Positions 35,212 through 44,652 of a stretch of DNA of 64,000 nucleotides are shown piece by piece. Made by a program: the position numbers and the translations under genes. The notes beneath the pieces are model-generated. The model did no database searches. It was not told the DNA's origin and was given only the letters and a program-made list of their open reading frames with translations. How positions within the stretch are numbered: position 1 is the first letter of the stretch; each line of letters opens with the position of its first letter. Source of the stretch: Sulfuriferula thiophila (GTDB lineage: Bacteria; Pseudomonadota; Gammaproteobacteria; Burkholderiales; Sulfuriferulaceae); contig NZ_BHGL01000007.1 in NCBI RefSeq assembly GCF_003864975.1, positions 320,359-384,358 on the forward strand. The letters are read 5' to 3'.

Positions 35212-36273
35212 CTATATCCACTTCTTGAATTTGAAGAACAGATACATGCCTACCCCAACCAGCACCATCAACACCATCGTGGCTTGCAGACCATAAGGCC
35301 AGTCCAGCTCGGGGAAGTTGCGGAAATTCATGCCGAACACACCGACGATAAAGGTAAGCGGCAGAAAGATACTGGAAAACAGCGTCAGCACTTTCATGAT
35401 CTCGTTGGTGCGGTTGCTGATACTGGACAGATACACGTCCTGCATGCTCGACAGCATATCGCGGTAGGTATCAATGCTGTCGGCGACACGGATCACATGA
35501 TCGTGCAGATCGCGCAGAAACAATTCCGTGCTTTCATGAATCAGCGGTGATTCGGCTCGCTGCATGGAGGCCACCACATCGCGTAGCGGCCACACGGATT
35601 TACGCAGAAAAATCAGTTCCTGACGCAGCTTGTGAATACTGCGCAAAGTATCGGGTTTGGGATTTTTAGCCAGCATGATTTCCAGCGCTTCTATTTTTTC
35701 CCCGATTTTTTCCAGCACATCGAAATAGCGGTCCACTACCGAATCCATCAGTGCGTATGCGGTGTAATCCGAGCCGGATTTGCGAATACGGCTGGCGTTT
35801 TTACGAATGCGTTCCCGTAAAGCATCGAACATGTCGCCGGGCCGTTCCTGAAACGAAATGATGTAGTTTTCTCCCAGCACCAGACTCAACTGCTCAATGA
35901 CGATCTCATTTTTAGCAGCATCGAAATCCAGCATTTTGAGTACCAGGAAAATGTAATCACCATAATCCTCATATTTGGGACGTTGATCCGTATGCAGGAT
36001 GTCTTCCAGCATCAACGGATGAAAACCGAGCGCATTACCGAATGCTTCCAGCACACCACTGACTTGTACATCGTCGACATTGATCCAGGTGACGGTGTGC
36101 GCCTGAGTGAAGGGTACGCATTCTGCAATATCATGGACGACATTCTCCACGACATGCTGCTCGTCAAAATCAAACAAGGTTATTCGGGCATCCTGCGTTG
36201 TCGGTCTATCGGTCGCATAGACTAATGTGCCAGGCGGCATACCGGATTTATGTGCGCGTTTTTTTGGTCGCAT
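35212..36273 (-). CDS. corA: Magnesium/cobalt transporter CorA
   Basis: 353 residues. Long acidic and helical cytoplasmic N-terminal domain, then two C-terminal membrane segments (about 295-316 and 328-347). The GMN selectivity motif is intact in VGVFGMNFRNFPELDW. Membrane pentamer for Mg2+ or Co2+ uptake. It ends in a positively charged KFKKWI tail, typical of CorA. Transcribed alone; a terminator hairpin for the upstream yceI genes lies between. Confidence 0.95.
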   Translation of the reverse strand: MRPKKRAHKSGMPPGTLVYATDRPTTQDARITLFDFDEQHVVENVVHDIAECVPFTQAHTVTWINVDDVQVSGVLEAFGNALGFHPLMLEDILHTDQRPKYEDYGDYIFLVLKMLDFDAAKNEIVIEQLSLVLGENYIISFQERPGDMFDALRERIRKNASRIRKSGSDYTAYALMDSVVDRYFDVLEKIGEKIEALEIMLAKNPKPDTLRSIHKLRQELIFLRKSVWPLRDVVASMQRAESPLIHESTELFLRDLHDHVIRVADSIDTYRDMLSSMQDVYLSSISNRTNEIMKVLTLFSSIFLPLTFIVGVFGMNFRNFPELDWPYGLQATMVLMVLVGVGMYLFFKFKKWI

Positions 36274-36313
36274 AGGAAATAATGACGAAGTCAGGATGAC
36301 CTATCCTAACATG

Positions 36314-36344
36314 GACTTGCGCCAGACGGCACTGGACGCAAGTC
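36314..36344. terminator. Hairpin between the yceI operon and corA
   Basis: GACTTGCG (36314-36321) pairs with CGCAAGTC (36337-36344), with inner CCAG/CTGG pairing and one bulge. It lies 17 bases beyond the stop of the last yceI gene on the minus strand. Confidence 0.6.
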
Positions 36345-36360
36345 GTTGAGCACAGACTGT

Positions 36361-36927
36361 TTAGTCTTTATAAGCCTCGATCGGCACATTGATTTTGATA
36401 TCATCGCCGATAGCCGGCAGGTAGGTCATCATGCCGTAATCCGAACGCTTGAATGTCGCACTGACATCGCCCGCGCACAGCGATTTTTTGTTCATAGGAT
36501 TAACGCCGCAATGAAATCCGGTCACTGTAACGCGTAGCGGTTTGGTTACGCCCAGCAATGTGAAATCGCCATCGGCAGCCACTACTTTGTCGCCCTCGAA
36601 AATCAGCTTGGTGGATTTATAGGTCATGGTCGGGAATTTTTCCGGATGGAAGAATCCGTCAGAAACATGCTCGTTCCATAACGGGAAGCCCATATCCAGT
36701 GACTTGGTATTGATGGTCAGAGCCACGCTGCCAGTTTTAGCGGCAAAATCCAGTGTTACTTTGCCGCTGGTTTCATCAAACCGGCCACGCTGTGTGCTGA
36801 AACCCAGATGACTTACCTCAAAAATCGGGAAGGCATGATGCGGATCGATGGTATAGCTGTCAGTTGCAGCATAGGCGCTACTGACCATTACGGCTGATAA
36901 AGATAAAGCGATCAAACTGTGTTTCAT
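36361..36927 (-). CDS. YceI-family periplasmic lipid-binding protein (second copy)
   Basis: 188 residues from the ATG at 36927, which opens a signal peptide MKHSLIALSLSAVMVSSAYA; the longer in-frame start (37044) adds 39 unlikely residues. YceI fold: YTIDPHHAFPIFEVSHLGFS, GRFDETSGKVTLD, FHPEKFPTMTYKSTKL, LTLLGVTKPLRVTVTGF. Family members are lipocalin-like and bind isoprenoid or quinone chains. It is last in the marR-cytochrome b561-yceI-yceI operon, 44 bases after the first yceI. Confidence 0.9.
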   Translation of the reverse strand: MKHSLIALSLSAVMVSSAYAATDSYTIDPHHAFPIFEVSHLGFSTQRGRFDETSGKVTLDFAAKTGSVALTINTKSLDMGFPLWNEHVSDGFFHPEKFPTMTYKSTKLIFEGDKVVAADGDFTLLGVTKPLRVTVTGFHCGVNPMNKKSLCAGDVSATFKRSDYGMMTYLPAIGDDIKINVPIEAYKD

Positions 36928-36971
36928 GTTCTTGCTCCTTAACAATTTAACAACAAAAATTACAGCGCTTG

Positions 36972-37526
36972 CTACTTCCCTGCACTCAGGGTGAAATGAA
37001 AACGTACCTGCACCTCGTCGGCAACCACGGAAGGGTCTGCCCACGCACCTTCACCGATACCGTATGCCGCACGCGAAATCGGAATAGCGCCATCCAGCAC
37101 CAGAGTGAATCCAGCCGGGGTCGCAGTGAACGGCACGACCACCTCACGACTCTTGCCCTTGATGCTCAGTTTACCGATGGCCTGATATCGATTACCGCCT
37201 AATGGCTTCAGGCTGCTGGACACAAAAGTTGCTAGCGGATATTCCTTGGCGTTAAACCAGGCTTTACCTTTGACTTCATCATTGGCCTCGCCACTGCCGG
37301 CATCGATACTGGCCAGCATCACATCAATCCGGGCCTGGCCGGATTCCGGTTTGACCGGATCAAAACTAATCTGGCTGCTGAATTTACTAAATCCGCCGTT
37401 GACCGCGACGCCCATCTGCCTGGACACAAACGTCACGTTGCTCTTATTGGCAATCGGGGTACTGAATGTCGCCGCCGAGGCCTGACTGGCAACCAGCGCG
37501 AACAGCAATATGGGTAACCATTTCAT
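36972..37526 (-). CDS. YceI-family periplasmic lipid-binding protein (first copy)
   Basis: 184 residues. Signal peptide MKWLPILLFALVASQASA. YceI hallmarks: NKSNVTFVSRQMGVAVNGGF, FDPVKPESGQARIDVMLASI, KEYPLATFVSSSLKPLGG, GKLSIKGKSREVVVPF. It overlaps the cytochrome gene by four bases. Different enough from the next copy to be an old duplication. With cytochrome b561 it may form a periplasmic redox or quinone-carrier pair. Confidence 0.9.
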   Translation of the reverse strand: MKWLPILLFALVASQASAATFSTPIANKSNVTFVSRQMGVAVNGGFSKFSSQISFDPVKPESGQARIDVMLASIDAGSGEANDEVKGKAWFNAKEYPLATFVSSSLKPLGGNRYQAIGKLSIKGKSREVVVPFTATPAGFTLVLDGAIPISRAAYGIGEGAWADPSVVADEVQVRFHFTLSAGK

Positions 37527-38065
37527 TTGCGTTCTCCTAACCAGGGAGCCATGCGCGTTAACGTGCTGTCACGGTGGATGAAGTGGTGTTGCAGCGCAGC
37601 ACCGATATGCACAACCACCATTGCCAGCAAACCATAATTGAGTAATTCATGAACTTCTTTCAACTGCTGACCGACCGCCTTGTTCGCTGCAATCAAATCA
37701 GGCAATGGCAGCACACCGAACAGCACCACCTGAAAACCCAGCGCCGAACTCATCAGCCAGCCAGTTAGTGGCACAGCCAGCATCAGGCCATACAAACCCA
37801 GATGCACACCCTGCGCTGCCAGTTGTTGCCAGCGCGGCATACCCGCGACCATGGCAGGAGGGCGGTGGGTCACACGCCATAACAAACGCAGCACCACCAG
37901 CATCAACACCACTATACCTATCCACTTATGATAGGCATACAACTGCAATTTGAACGGCGACAGGGATAAATCGCTCATGTACAGCCCAAGCGGAAAAGTC
38001 ATCACGATCATGGCTGCTATCAGCCAGTGCAACACGATGGCCGTATGTGTATAACGTGTACTCAT
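37523..38065 (-). CDS. Cytochrome b561
   Basis: 180 residues with four membrane segments and histidines for two hemes: HWLIAAMIVMTFPLG (His13), AYHKWIGIVVLMLVVLRL (His46), LGLYGLMLAVPLTGW and VHELLNYGLLAMVVVHIGAALQHHFI (His138, His151 region). Di-heme b-type cytochrome taking electrons from quinol. It overlaps marR and the first yceI by four bases each, so it is translated with them. Confidence 0.92.
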   Translation of the reverse strand: MSTRYTHTAIVLHWLIAAMIVMTFPLGLYMSDLSLSPFKLQLYAYHKWIGIVVLMLVVLRLLWRVTHRPPAMVAGMPRWQQLAAQGVHLGLYGLMLAVPLTGWLMSSALGFQVVLFGVLPLPDLIAANKAVGQQLKEVHELLNYGLLAMVVVHIGAALQHHFIHRDSTLTRMAPWLGERK

Positions 38066-38505
38066 TTCTTCTCCTTATTCTGTTTAAATACTCCACCCAG
38101 ACGATGCAACATCTGCTGCATCTGCTTGATTTCATCAAGCTCCAGTGTTGAGAATGCCTCACTCAGATACTGTAAATGACGAGGAAACACATCCGCAAAC
38201 AACACCTCGCCCTGCTCGGTCAGCGCCACAATCTGACTGCGACCATCATCAGGATCGGCTATGCGCCGCACCAGATTTTTTTCCGCCATCCTGTCCACCA
38301 CCCCGGTCAGTGTACCCTTAGTGATCAGGGTTTTACTGCCTAACTCACGGAAGCTCAGACCCGCGGTATTGCCCAAGGTTGCAATAATGTCGAACTGGCA
38401 CGTGGTCAAGCCAAAGCTGCGTATGTGCTGACCTGAATACGCCTCAAACGCCTGATAGCTACTGGCTAATTCGCGGATCAACGGTAAAAACGGATAACTG
38501 GGCAT
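38062..38505 (-). CDS. MarR-family regulator of the cytochrome b561-yceI operon
   Basis: 147 residues. Winged helix about 45-110: FDIIATLGNTAGLSFRELGSKTLITKGTLTGVVDRMAEKNLVRRIADPDDGRSQIVALTEQG, with the D-x-R-s wing motif. A single Cys (TTCQFD, about residue 37) could be a redox sensor. First gene of the operon, so it most likely represses itself and the redox genes through the palindrome at 38521-38563. Confidence 0.9.
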   Translation of the reverse strand: MPSYPFLPLIRELASSYQAFEAYSGQHIRSFGLTTCQFDIIATLGNTAGLSFRELGSKTLITKGTLTGVVDRMAEKNLVRRIADPDDGRSQIVALTEQGEVLFADVFPRHLQYLSEAFSTLELDEIKQMQQMLHRLGGVFKQNKEKK

Positions 38506-38520
38506 GACATGAGCTTCTTA

Positions 38521-38568
38521 TTTAGTTCGCATTAGTACCAATATAGTACTAACAAGAACTAAATACAA
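38521..38568 (-). promoter_or_regulatory. Promoter and nested MarR operator
   Basis: Two nested inverted repeats: TTAGTTC...GAACTAA outside and TTAGTAC...GTACTAA inside (38521-38563). A sigma-70-like promoter for marR overlaps: -35 TTGTAT (38563-38568, minus strand), 17-base spacer, -10 TATATT (38540-38545). Bound repressor would cover the promoter. Confidence 0.75.
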
Positions 38569-38736
38569 GTCTTAATTTCAATAAATTTTGCTTGCCCCAT
38601 TATTAATACTTGAACAGCCCAGCACAATTGGCATCCAGCCACAGTCGATGCTAACATCACATCAAGTAACCGTAGCTCGGCTCCGGCACATAACACCTGC
38701 ACACACCATCTCTTGCAGTTTACGAACGCCATCTCT

Positions 38737-39735
38737 ATGAGCAATAACATGCCGCAATACCAGCTTCGCACCGTAGACATCATTGTTTATCCCGGCTTTA
38801 AAGCGCTGGAAGCCATCGGCCCGCTGAAGGTGTTCGACTATGCCAACAACTGTCTGCAGCAGCGCAACCTGAGCGGGGGCTACGCCGTCACCATTGCGGC
38901 TACCCGTATCGGCATGGTGCCATCCGACACGCTGATGGCATTGCAGGCAACCAAGGCAATCAGCCTGCACGATTTGCCTGATCTTGCGCTGATCGTCGGT
39001 TCACCTGATATCGAGCAGGCATTGCGAGACTCCCCCGAAATCACCGCCTGGGTGCTGCAGGCGGCGCCCCGAATACAGCGCCTGGCGGCCTTATGTACCG
39101 GCAGTTTTTTTCTGGCTGAAGGGGGTGCGCTCAACGGCAAGCGCGCTACCACGCACTGGAGTTTTGCTGAGCGCCTGCGTAAACACTACCCCAAGGTGCA
39201 AGTGGATGCAGACGCCATTTTTATTCATGAAGGCAACATCTGGACCTCTGCCGGTGTCACTGCCGGTATGGATTTGGCGCTGGCGCTGGTGGAAGAAGAT
39301 TTTGGCCGCGAGATCGCACTGGAAGTGGCGCGGGATCTGGTGATTTACCTGAAACGTCCGGGCGGCCAGTCTCAGTTCAGCGTCCATCTTGCCAGCCAAA
39401 TGACCACCCACCCCACTATCCGCGAATTGCAGAACTGGATCATGTCGCACCTCGCCGATGATCTCAGCATTCCCAAACTCGCTGCCCGACTGGCGATGAG
39501 CGAACGCAATTTTGCCAGAGTGTTTCATCGCGAAACGGGGGAAAGTCCGGCGGATTTTATCGAAGATGCGCGCTTTGAAGCTGCCCGCCGCCTGCTGGAA
39601 GAAAATACCTCGCCGTTGAAAGTTATCGCAGTGCAAACCGGATTTGGCACCGAAGAAAAAATGCGGCGGGTATTTCAGAAAAAGATAGGAGTAACGCCCA
39701 AGGTTTACCGTGAGCGTTTCTCCACTACTGCTTAA
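38737..39735 (+). CDS. GlxA-type AraC-family transcriptional regulator
   Basis: 332 residues from the ATG at 38737 (an in-frame TTG at 38713 is possible). The N-terminal DJ-1/PfpI-like amidase-fold domain is about 10-190 (IIVYPGFKALEAIGPLKVFD; Cys in AALCTGSFFLAEGG). The C-terminal AraC helix-turn-helix pair is about 230-325 (LSIPKLAARLAMSERNFARVFHRE, then VIAVQTGFGTEEKMRRVFQKKIG). It overlaps the converging fghA by 11 bases. Its target could be the formaldehyde operon, but no evidence is seen. Confidence 0.9.
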   Translation: MSNNMPQYQLRTVDIIVYPGFKALEAIGPLKVFDYANNCLQQRNLSGGYAVTIAATRIGMVPSDTLMALQATKAISLHDLPDLALIVGSPDIEQALRDSPEITAWVLQAAPRIQRLAALCTGSFFLAEGGALNGKRATTHWSFAERLRKHYPKVQVDADAIFIHEGNIWTSAGVTAGMDLALALVEEDFGREIALEVARDLVIYLKRPGGQSQFSVHLASQMTTHPTIRELQNWIMSHLADDLSIPKLAARLAMSERNFARVFHRETGESPADFIEDARFEAARRLLEENTSPLKVIAVQTGFGTEEKMRRVFQKKIGVTPKVYRERFSTTA

Positions 39736-40567
39736 GCTGCCGAGCGTGAAATTGAAGATGCGCTTCAATGAAGGTAGAAATGAAGTAATAGCTGTGATCG
39801 TAACCTGCGTGCCTGCGCAGCTCTAACGGCTGATCCGCTTGCTGACAAGCCGCCTCGAACGCTTCCGGAAACAGCTGATCGGTCAGGAATTTGTCACTTA
39901 GTCCCTGATCAATCAGTATGCCACTCGGGAATGGTGTTTTGCTACGTGCCATCAGCGCACTTGCGTCATATTGCTGCCAATTTGCCTGGTCGCTGCCCAG
40001 ATAAGCTGTAAATGCCTTCACCCCCCATGGACACTGACTTGGTGCGCATACTGGCGCAAACGCCGAAACCGATTTAAAGCGTTCCGGATTACGCAATGCC
40101 ATCACCAGCGCTCCATGCCCACCCATAGAGTGCCCGGCAATGCCAATACTGTCAGCCTGCACCGGAAATTCGCGAGCTACCAGCTCATACAATTCCAGTA
40201 TGTAACTGTACATGCGGTAATGCTGGCTCCACGGTGCCGTTGTCGCATCGACATAGAACCCGGCACCTACACCGAGATCCCAGTTATCGGTCTCGCCCGG
40301 CACATTGGCGCCGCGCGGACTGGTGTCCGGCGCAATCAGCATCATGCCCAGCTGAGCGGCAACACGCTGCGCACCCGCCTTGGTCATGAAGGTTTCTTCA
40401 TTGCAAGTCAGCCCTGCCAGATAAAACAAGGCAGGTACTTTGCCTTGCTCTACTTGCGGCGGCAAAAATACCGAAAAACGCATGGGTAAGCCGATAGCTG
40501 CAGAATGGTGGCGATAGAAACGTTGCACGCCGCCATGACACGCATGTTCGCTGATCAGTTCAAGCAT
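39725..40567 (-). CDS. fghA: S-formylglutathione hydrolase
   Basis: 280 residues from the ATG at 40567; a GTG at 40579 would add four. Esterase-D type: the nucleophile elbow is GIAGHSMGGHGALV; SARGAN is seen as PRGANVPGET; the C-terminal catalytic His is in YDHSYYFISTF. It hydrolyses S-formylglutathione to formate and glutathione, after FrmA. Directly downstream of frmA on the same strand. Confidence 0.95.
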   Translation of the reverse strand: MLELISEHACHGGVQRFYRHHSAAIGLPMRFSVFLPPQVEQGKVPALFYLAGLTCNEETFMTKAGAQRVAAQLGMMLIAPDTSPRGANVPGETDNWDLGVGAGFYVDATTAPWSQHYRMYSYILELYELVAREFPVQADSIGIAGHSMGGHGALVMALRNPERFKSVSAFAPVCAPSQCPWGVKAFTAYLGSDQANWQQYDASALMARSKTPFPSGILIDQGLSDKFLTDQLFPEAFEAACQQADQPLELRRHAGYDHSYYFISTFIEAHLQFHARQLKQ

Positions 40568-40579
40568 GGCAGTACCCAC

Positions 40580-41686
40580 TTAATACAACACAACGGAACG
40601 TATCGATTCGCCGCTCTTCATCAGATCGAAACCTTCGTTGATACGCTCCAGCGGCAGGGTATGCGTGATCAGGTCATCGATGTTCAGTTTGCCGTCCATG
40701 TACCAGTCAACAATTTTCGGCACATCGGTCCGACCGCGGGCGCCACCGAAAGCGGAGCCTTTCCATTCGCGGCCGGTAACCAGCTGGAATGGACGGGTGC
40801 TGATTTCTTCACCCGCGGCGGCGACGCCGATAATGAACGATTGACCCCAGCCCTTGTGACAGCATTCCAGCGCCTGACGCATGGTAGTGATATTGCCGAT
40901 GCACTCAAACGAGTAATCAGCACCGCCATCGGTCAACTGCACGATATGATCGACAACATTGGCGATTTCATTCGGGTTAACAAAATCAGTCATACCGAAC
41001 TTGCGCGCCATTTCGATGCGGCGCGGATTGATATCCACGCCGATGATCTTGTTGGCACCGACCATCTTGGCCGCCTGAATCACGTTGAGCCCGATACCAC
41101 CCAGCCCGAACACCACCACATTGGCACCGGCTTCCACTTTGGCGGAGAACACCACCGCACCGACACCGGTAGTAACGCCGCAACCAATGTAGCAAGCCTT
41201 GTCGAATGGCGCATCTTTACGGATTTTCGCCAACGCGATTTCCGGTACCACGATGTAATTGGAGAAGGTCGAGGTGCCCATGTAATGGAAAATCGGCTTG
41301 CCGTCGAGAGAGAAGCGCGAAGTACCATCCGGCATCAGACCGCGGCCCTGGGTGGAGCGTATGGCCTGGCACAGATTGGTTTTGCGCGACAGGCAGAATT
41401 TGCACTCGCGACATTCCGGTGTATACAACGGAATCACGTGATCATCTTTTTTCAGCGACTTCACGCCCGGACCAACCTCCAGCACAATGCCTGCGCCTTC
41501 GTGACCGAGTATGGCAGGAAACAGACCTTCCGGATCCGCGCCGGACAGGGTGTAATAATCAGTATGGCAGATACCGGTAGCCTTGATTTCCACCAGCACT
41601 TCGCCAGCTTTCGGGCCCTCCAGATCAACTTCTTCTATTGTCAGCGGCGCACCGGCTTTCCATGCAATTGCGGCTTTTGTTTTCAT
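40580..41686 (-). CDS. frmA: S-(hydroxymethyl)glutathione dehydrogenase (class III ADH)
   Basis: 368 residues. Oxidises the formaldehyde-glutathione adduct with NAD+; also reduces S-nitrosoglutathione in this family. Catalytic zinc: CHTDYYTLSGADPEG and GHEGAG; structural zinc cysteines: CRECKFCLSRKTNLC; the Rossmann motif is VFGLGGIGLNVIQ. The fghA ATG (40567) lies 13 bases after the frmA stop. No FrmR-type regulator is adjacent, unlike enterobacteria. Confidence 0.96.
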   Translation of the reverse strand: MKTKAAIAWKAGAPLTIEEVDLEGPKAGEVLVEIKATGICHTDYYTLSGADPEGLFPAILGHEGAGIVLEVGPGVKSLKKDDHVIPLYTPECRECKFCLSRKTNLCQAIRSTQGRGLMPDGTSRFSLDGKPIFHYMGTSTFSNYIVVPEIALAKIRKDAPFDKACYIGCGVTTGVGAVVFSAKVEAGANVVVFGLGGIGLNVIQAAKMVGANKIIGVDINPRRIEMARKFGMTDFVNPNEIANVVDHIVQLTDGGADYSFECIGNITTMRQALECCHKGWGQSFIIGVAAAGEEISTRPFQLVTGREWKGSAFGGARGRTDVPKIVDWYMDGKLNIDDLITHTLPLERINEGFDLMKSGESIRSVVLY

Positions 41687-41827
41687 CAGTTAACTCCGGT
41701 AAATTCAAAAAATGTATTCTACTATCCAAGAAAGTAGATAAATGAACAGCACATGAATATTGGCTGAATATGCCGCAATTTCGTCCGCATTTGCTTCAGA
41801 GCGTCGCCTGCTGCCTGCCTAAGTGTA

Positions 41828-43399
41828 TCAATGCGCCCCGGCCGATTCAGCCGCTTTAGGTGCCGCTTTAATAGGCCGTGCCAGCCAGATCAAGCCAATC
41901 AGTACAATGAACAATATCGCCGAGATCCACGCCAGATCATCCGCCGCCATGGTTGACGCCTGCTGCTGGATCATACCGTTAATCCTGGCTAACGCCTGTT
42001 GTTCGCTCATACCGGTATCGGTCAGCGTTTTGATCGCGGCCTGGGTCGCCGGACTTGCGTAATTGATATGTTCCGCCAGCACCGCATGATGCGCGGCTGT
42101 CCGGTTACCCCAGACACTGGTAAAAATCGAAGCACCAAAACCACCCGCCATGATCCGCGCAAAATTCGACAAACCCGATGCAGCCGGAATTTTATCCGGC
42201 GTCAGCCCGGAAAAAATCAACGTCACCAGTGGCACAAAGAACGTAGCCATGGCGATGCCCTGTATCAGCGACGGTATCATGATGGTGGCGAGATCAGTCT
42301 GTACCGTAAATTGCGAGCGCATCCACACTACCAGCGCAAACACCACAAATGCCAGCGTCGCAAACCAGCGCGGATCGTACTTGCCGATATTTTTCCCCAC
42401 TAGCGGCGACAGCATGATTGCCAGCAGGCCTACCGGCGCCAGCACCGCACCTGCCAGCGTGGCGGTATAACCCATATCCTGTTGCAACCACAGCGGCAGC
42501 ATCACTACGTTGCCGAAAAACACGCCGTAAGCGATTGCCAGCGCCAGCGTTCCCGACCAGAAATTGCGGCGGCGGAACAGGCTTAAATCCACCACCGGAT
42601 GCGCATCGGTCAACTCCCACACCAGAAAGAAACAGAAACTCACCGCTGACACGATGGCCAGCGCGATGATCTGGCTGGAATTGAACCAGTCCAGCTCGTT
42701 GCCCTTATCCAGCAGGATTTGCAGCGCGCCTACCCAGACAATGAGCAAACCCAGTCCGACGTAGTCTATCGGCACTTTACGCCGCGGCGTTTCCCGATGC
42801 CGGTACAGCGCCCAGGTCACGCCTGCCGCCAATAGCCCGATAGGAATATTGATATAGAAAATCCATGGCCAGGAAATATTGTCGGTAATCCAGCCACCCA
42901 GCAGTGGTCCGGCCACGGGTGCGACCAGCGTGGTCATCGACCAGATGGTCAGCGCCACCCCGGTTTTCTCTTTAGGATAACTGGACAGCAACAATGACTG
43001 CGACAGCGGGATCATCGGCCCGGCCACTGCACCCTGGATAACGCGAAATACAATCAGCATGCCAAGGCTGGTCGACATGCCGCACAGCCACGACGCCAGT
43101 ACAAACAACAGTATACTGCTGACGAACAGCCGCACCGCACCAAAACGCTGGGTGAGGAATCCGGTCAGCGGTACCGCAATCGCATTCGCTACGGCAAACG
43201 AGGTAATGACCCAGGTGCCCTGACTGCTACTCACCCCCAGATCACCGGATAAAGCTTGAATTGACACGTTGGCAATCGACACATCCAGCACGTTCATGAA
43301 CGTTGCCAAGGCCAGTGCCATGCTGGCCAGCACCAGCATGAAACCATGCAACGGCGGCGGAGGTGCGGGAGGTGACGATGCTGGTACGGAGGTCGCCAT
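41828..43399 (-). CDS. emrB: DHA2-family drug:H+ antiporter (EmrB type)
   Basis: 523 residues, 14 membrane segments predicted from the hydrophobic pattern. LDVSIANVSIQALSGDLGVSSSQGTWVITSFAVANAIAVPLTGFL (motif D1, seen in pieces) and FRVIQGAVAGPMIPLSQSLL (motif A/C region) are DHA2 features. Inner-membrane part of an EmrAB-TolC-like pump. Last gene of marR-OMF-emrA-emrB, eight bases after emrA. Substrate unknown, probably hydrophobic drugs. Confidence 0.92.
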   Translation of the reverse strand: MATSVPASSPPAPPPPLHGFMLVLASMALALATFMNVLDVSIANVSIQALSGDLGVSSSQGTWVITSFAVANAIAVPLTGFLTQRFGAVRLFVSSILLFVLASWLCGMSTSLGMLIVFRVIQGAVAGPMIPLSQSLLLSSYPKEKTGVALTIWSMTTLVAPVAGPLLGGWITDNISWPWIFYINIPIGLLAAGVTWALYRHRETPRRKVPIDYVGLGLLIVWVGALQILLDKGNELDWFNSSQIIALAIVSAVSFCFFLVWELTDAHPVVDLSLFRRRNFWSGTLALAIAYGVFFGNVVMLPLWLQQDMGYTATLAGAVLAPVGLLAIMLSPLVGKNIGKYDPRWFATLAFVVFALVVWMRSQFTVQTDLATIMIPSLIQGIAMATFFVPLVTLIFSGLTPDKIPAASGLSNFARIMAGGFGASIFTSVWGNRTAAHHAVLAEHINYASPATQAAIKTLTDTGMSEQQALARINGMIQQQASTMAADDLAWISAILFIVLIGLIWLARPIKAAPKAAESAGAH

Positions 43400-43407
43400 A
43401 TCGTCTA

Positions 43408-44652
43408 TCAGTGTTTAACTGCCGGGGCTAGGTGCTCACCCAGATTGCTGGTAATGATTTTGTCCACCAGCGCATCTGCAGCATGAGCAGCACCGCTATA
43501 GACTTTGGTTTGCGCCAGTTCGCGTGGTGATGCCGCATCTGCCAGTACCGCACCACCCTGCTCGGACAGATCCACCGTCGCTTCCATGGACATGCCCACT
43601 CTTAATGGATGCGCCGCAATTTCTTTGGCATCCAGGCTGATGCGCACCGGAATGCGCTGCACCACTTTAATCCAGTTGCCGGTGGCATTCTGCGCTGGCA
43701 GCAACGCAAATGCCGCACCTGTACCTGAGCCTATGCCCATCACTTTGCCGTGATATTCCACCTTGTCGCCATACACATCAGCCGTCAATGCGACTGGCTG
43801 CCCGATACGAATCCGGCGCAACTGCGCTTCCTTGTAGTTAGCATCCACCCAGATCTGCTGCAGCGGAATGACCGTCATCAACGGCGCACCAATAGCCACA
43901 CGCTGTCCAAGCTGCACACTGCGTTTGCCGACATAACCATCTACCGGCGCCAGCACTGCACTGCGCTGCATATCCAGATATACCTGCGCCACTTTAACAG
44001 CAGCGGCCTGTACTTTTGGATGGTTACGCACCGAGGTACCACTGGTCAGCGCCTGATTGGACACTAGCTGCTGCTGTGCCGCGGTCAGCGCCGCTGCGAA
44101 TGCGGCGACATTACTGCGTGCGGCCTCCACTGCGGTTTGCGCATGCTGCACCTCCTCCTGCGACACAGCACCGCTAGCAACCAGATGCTGCCTGCGAGCA
44201 TAATCAGCCTGCGCTTTGGCCAGATCGGCGCGCGCCTGCTCCAGCTCGGCCTGATGCTGCGCAATAGTTGCGGTCAGGCCATTATTTGCCGCATACAGGG
44301 TACGCACTTCACGCACGGTTTGCGCCAGCTGTGCTTCCGCCTCCTGCAACGCCACCTGCGAGTTGGTGCTGTCCAGCGTCACCAGCACGTCACCGGCACG
44401 CACAAAATCAGTTTCATTTGCCGCAATTGCCACGACGGTACCCGCCACCTGCGGTGTGATCTGCACGATATTTGCGGTTACGTAGGCATCATCGCTGTAT
44501 TCAAAATGCCGACTGTGCAGATACCATTGAATAAAGTAGATGAGCCCTGCTGCCACAAATACCAGCGCCAGTATCAGCATCCATTTCCTGCGGGCTGGCG
44601 CATTGCCTGCCGGGGGTGTTGCACCTGACTTTACTGCTGTCTGCTCACTCAT
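43408..44652 (-). CDS. emrA: HlyD-family adaptor (EmrA type)
   Basis: 414 residues. One N-terminal membrane anchor (about 25-45: WMLILALVFVAAGLIYFIQWYL), then biotinyl-lipoyl half DDAYVTANIVQITPQVAGTV, a long helical hairpin (about 95-215) and the second half SAVLAPVDGYVGKRSVQLGQRV. EmrA/FarA-like. Start overlaps the stop of the OMF gene by four bases. Confidence 0.92.
   Translation of the reverse strand: MSEQTAVKSGATPPAGNAPARRKWMLILALVFVAAGLIYFIQWYLHSRHFEYSDDAYVTANIVQITPQVAGTVVAIAANETDFVRAGDVLVTLDSTNSQVALQEAEAQLAQTVREVRTLYAANNGLTATIAQHQAELEQARADLAKAQADYARRQHLVASGAVSQEEVQHAQTAVEAARSNVAAFAAALTAAQQQLVSNQALTSGTSVRNHPKVQAAAVKVAQVYLDMQRSAVLAPVDGYVGKRSVQLGQRVAIGAPLMTVIPLQQIWVDANYKEAQLRRIRIGQPVALTADVYGDKVEYHGKVMGIGSGTGAAFALLPAQNATGNWIKVVQRIPVRISLDAKEIAAHPLRVGMSMEATVDLSEQGGAVLADAASPRELAQTKVYSGAAHAADALVDKIITSNLGEHLAPAVKH

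Noticed and set aside
41715-41740. Short TCTACT/AGTAGA dyad upstream of frmA as an operator
   Set aside because: Only six-base arms; likely chance in AT-rich sequence.
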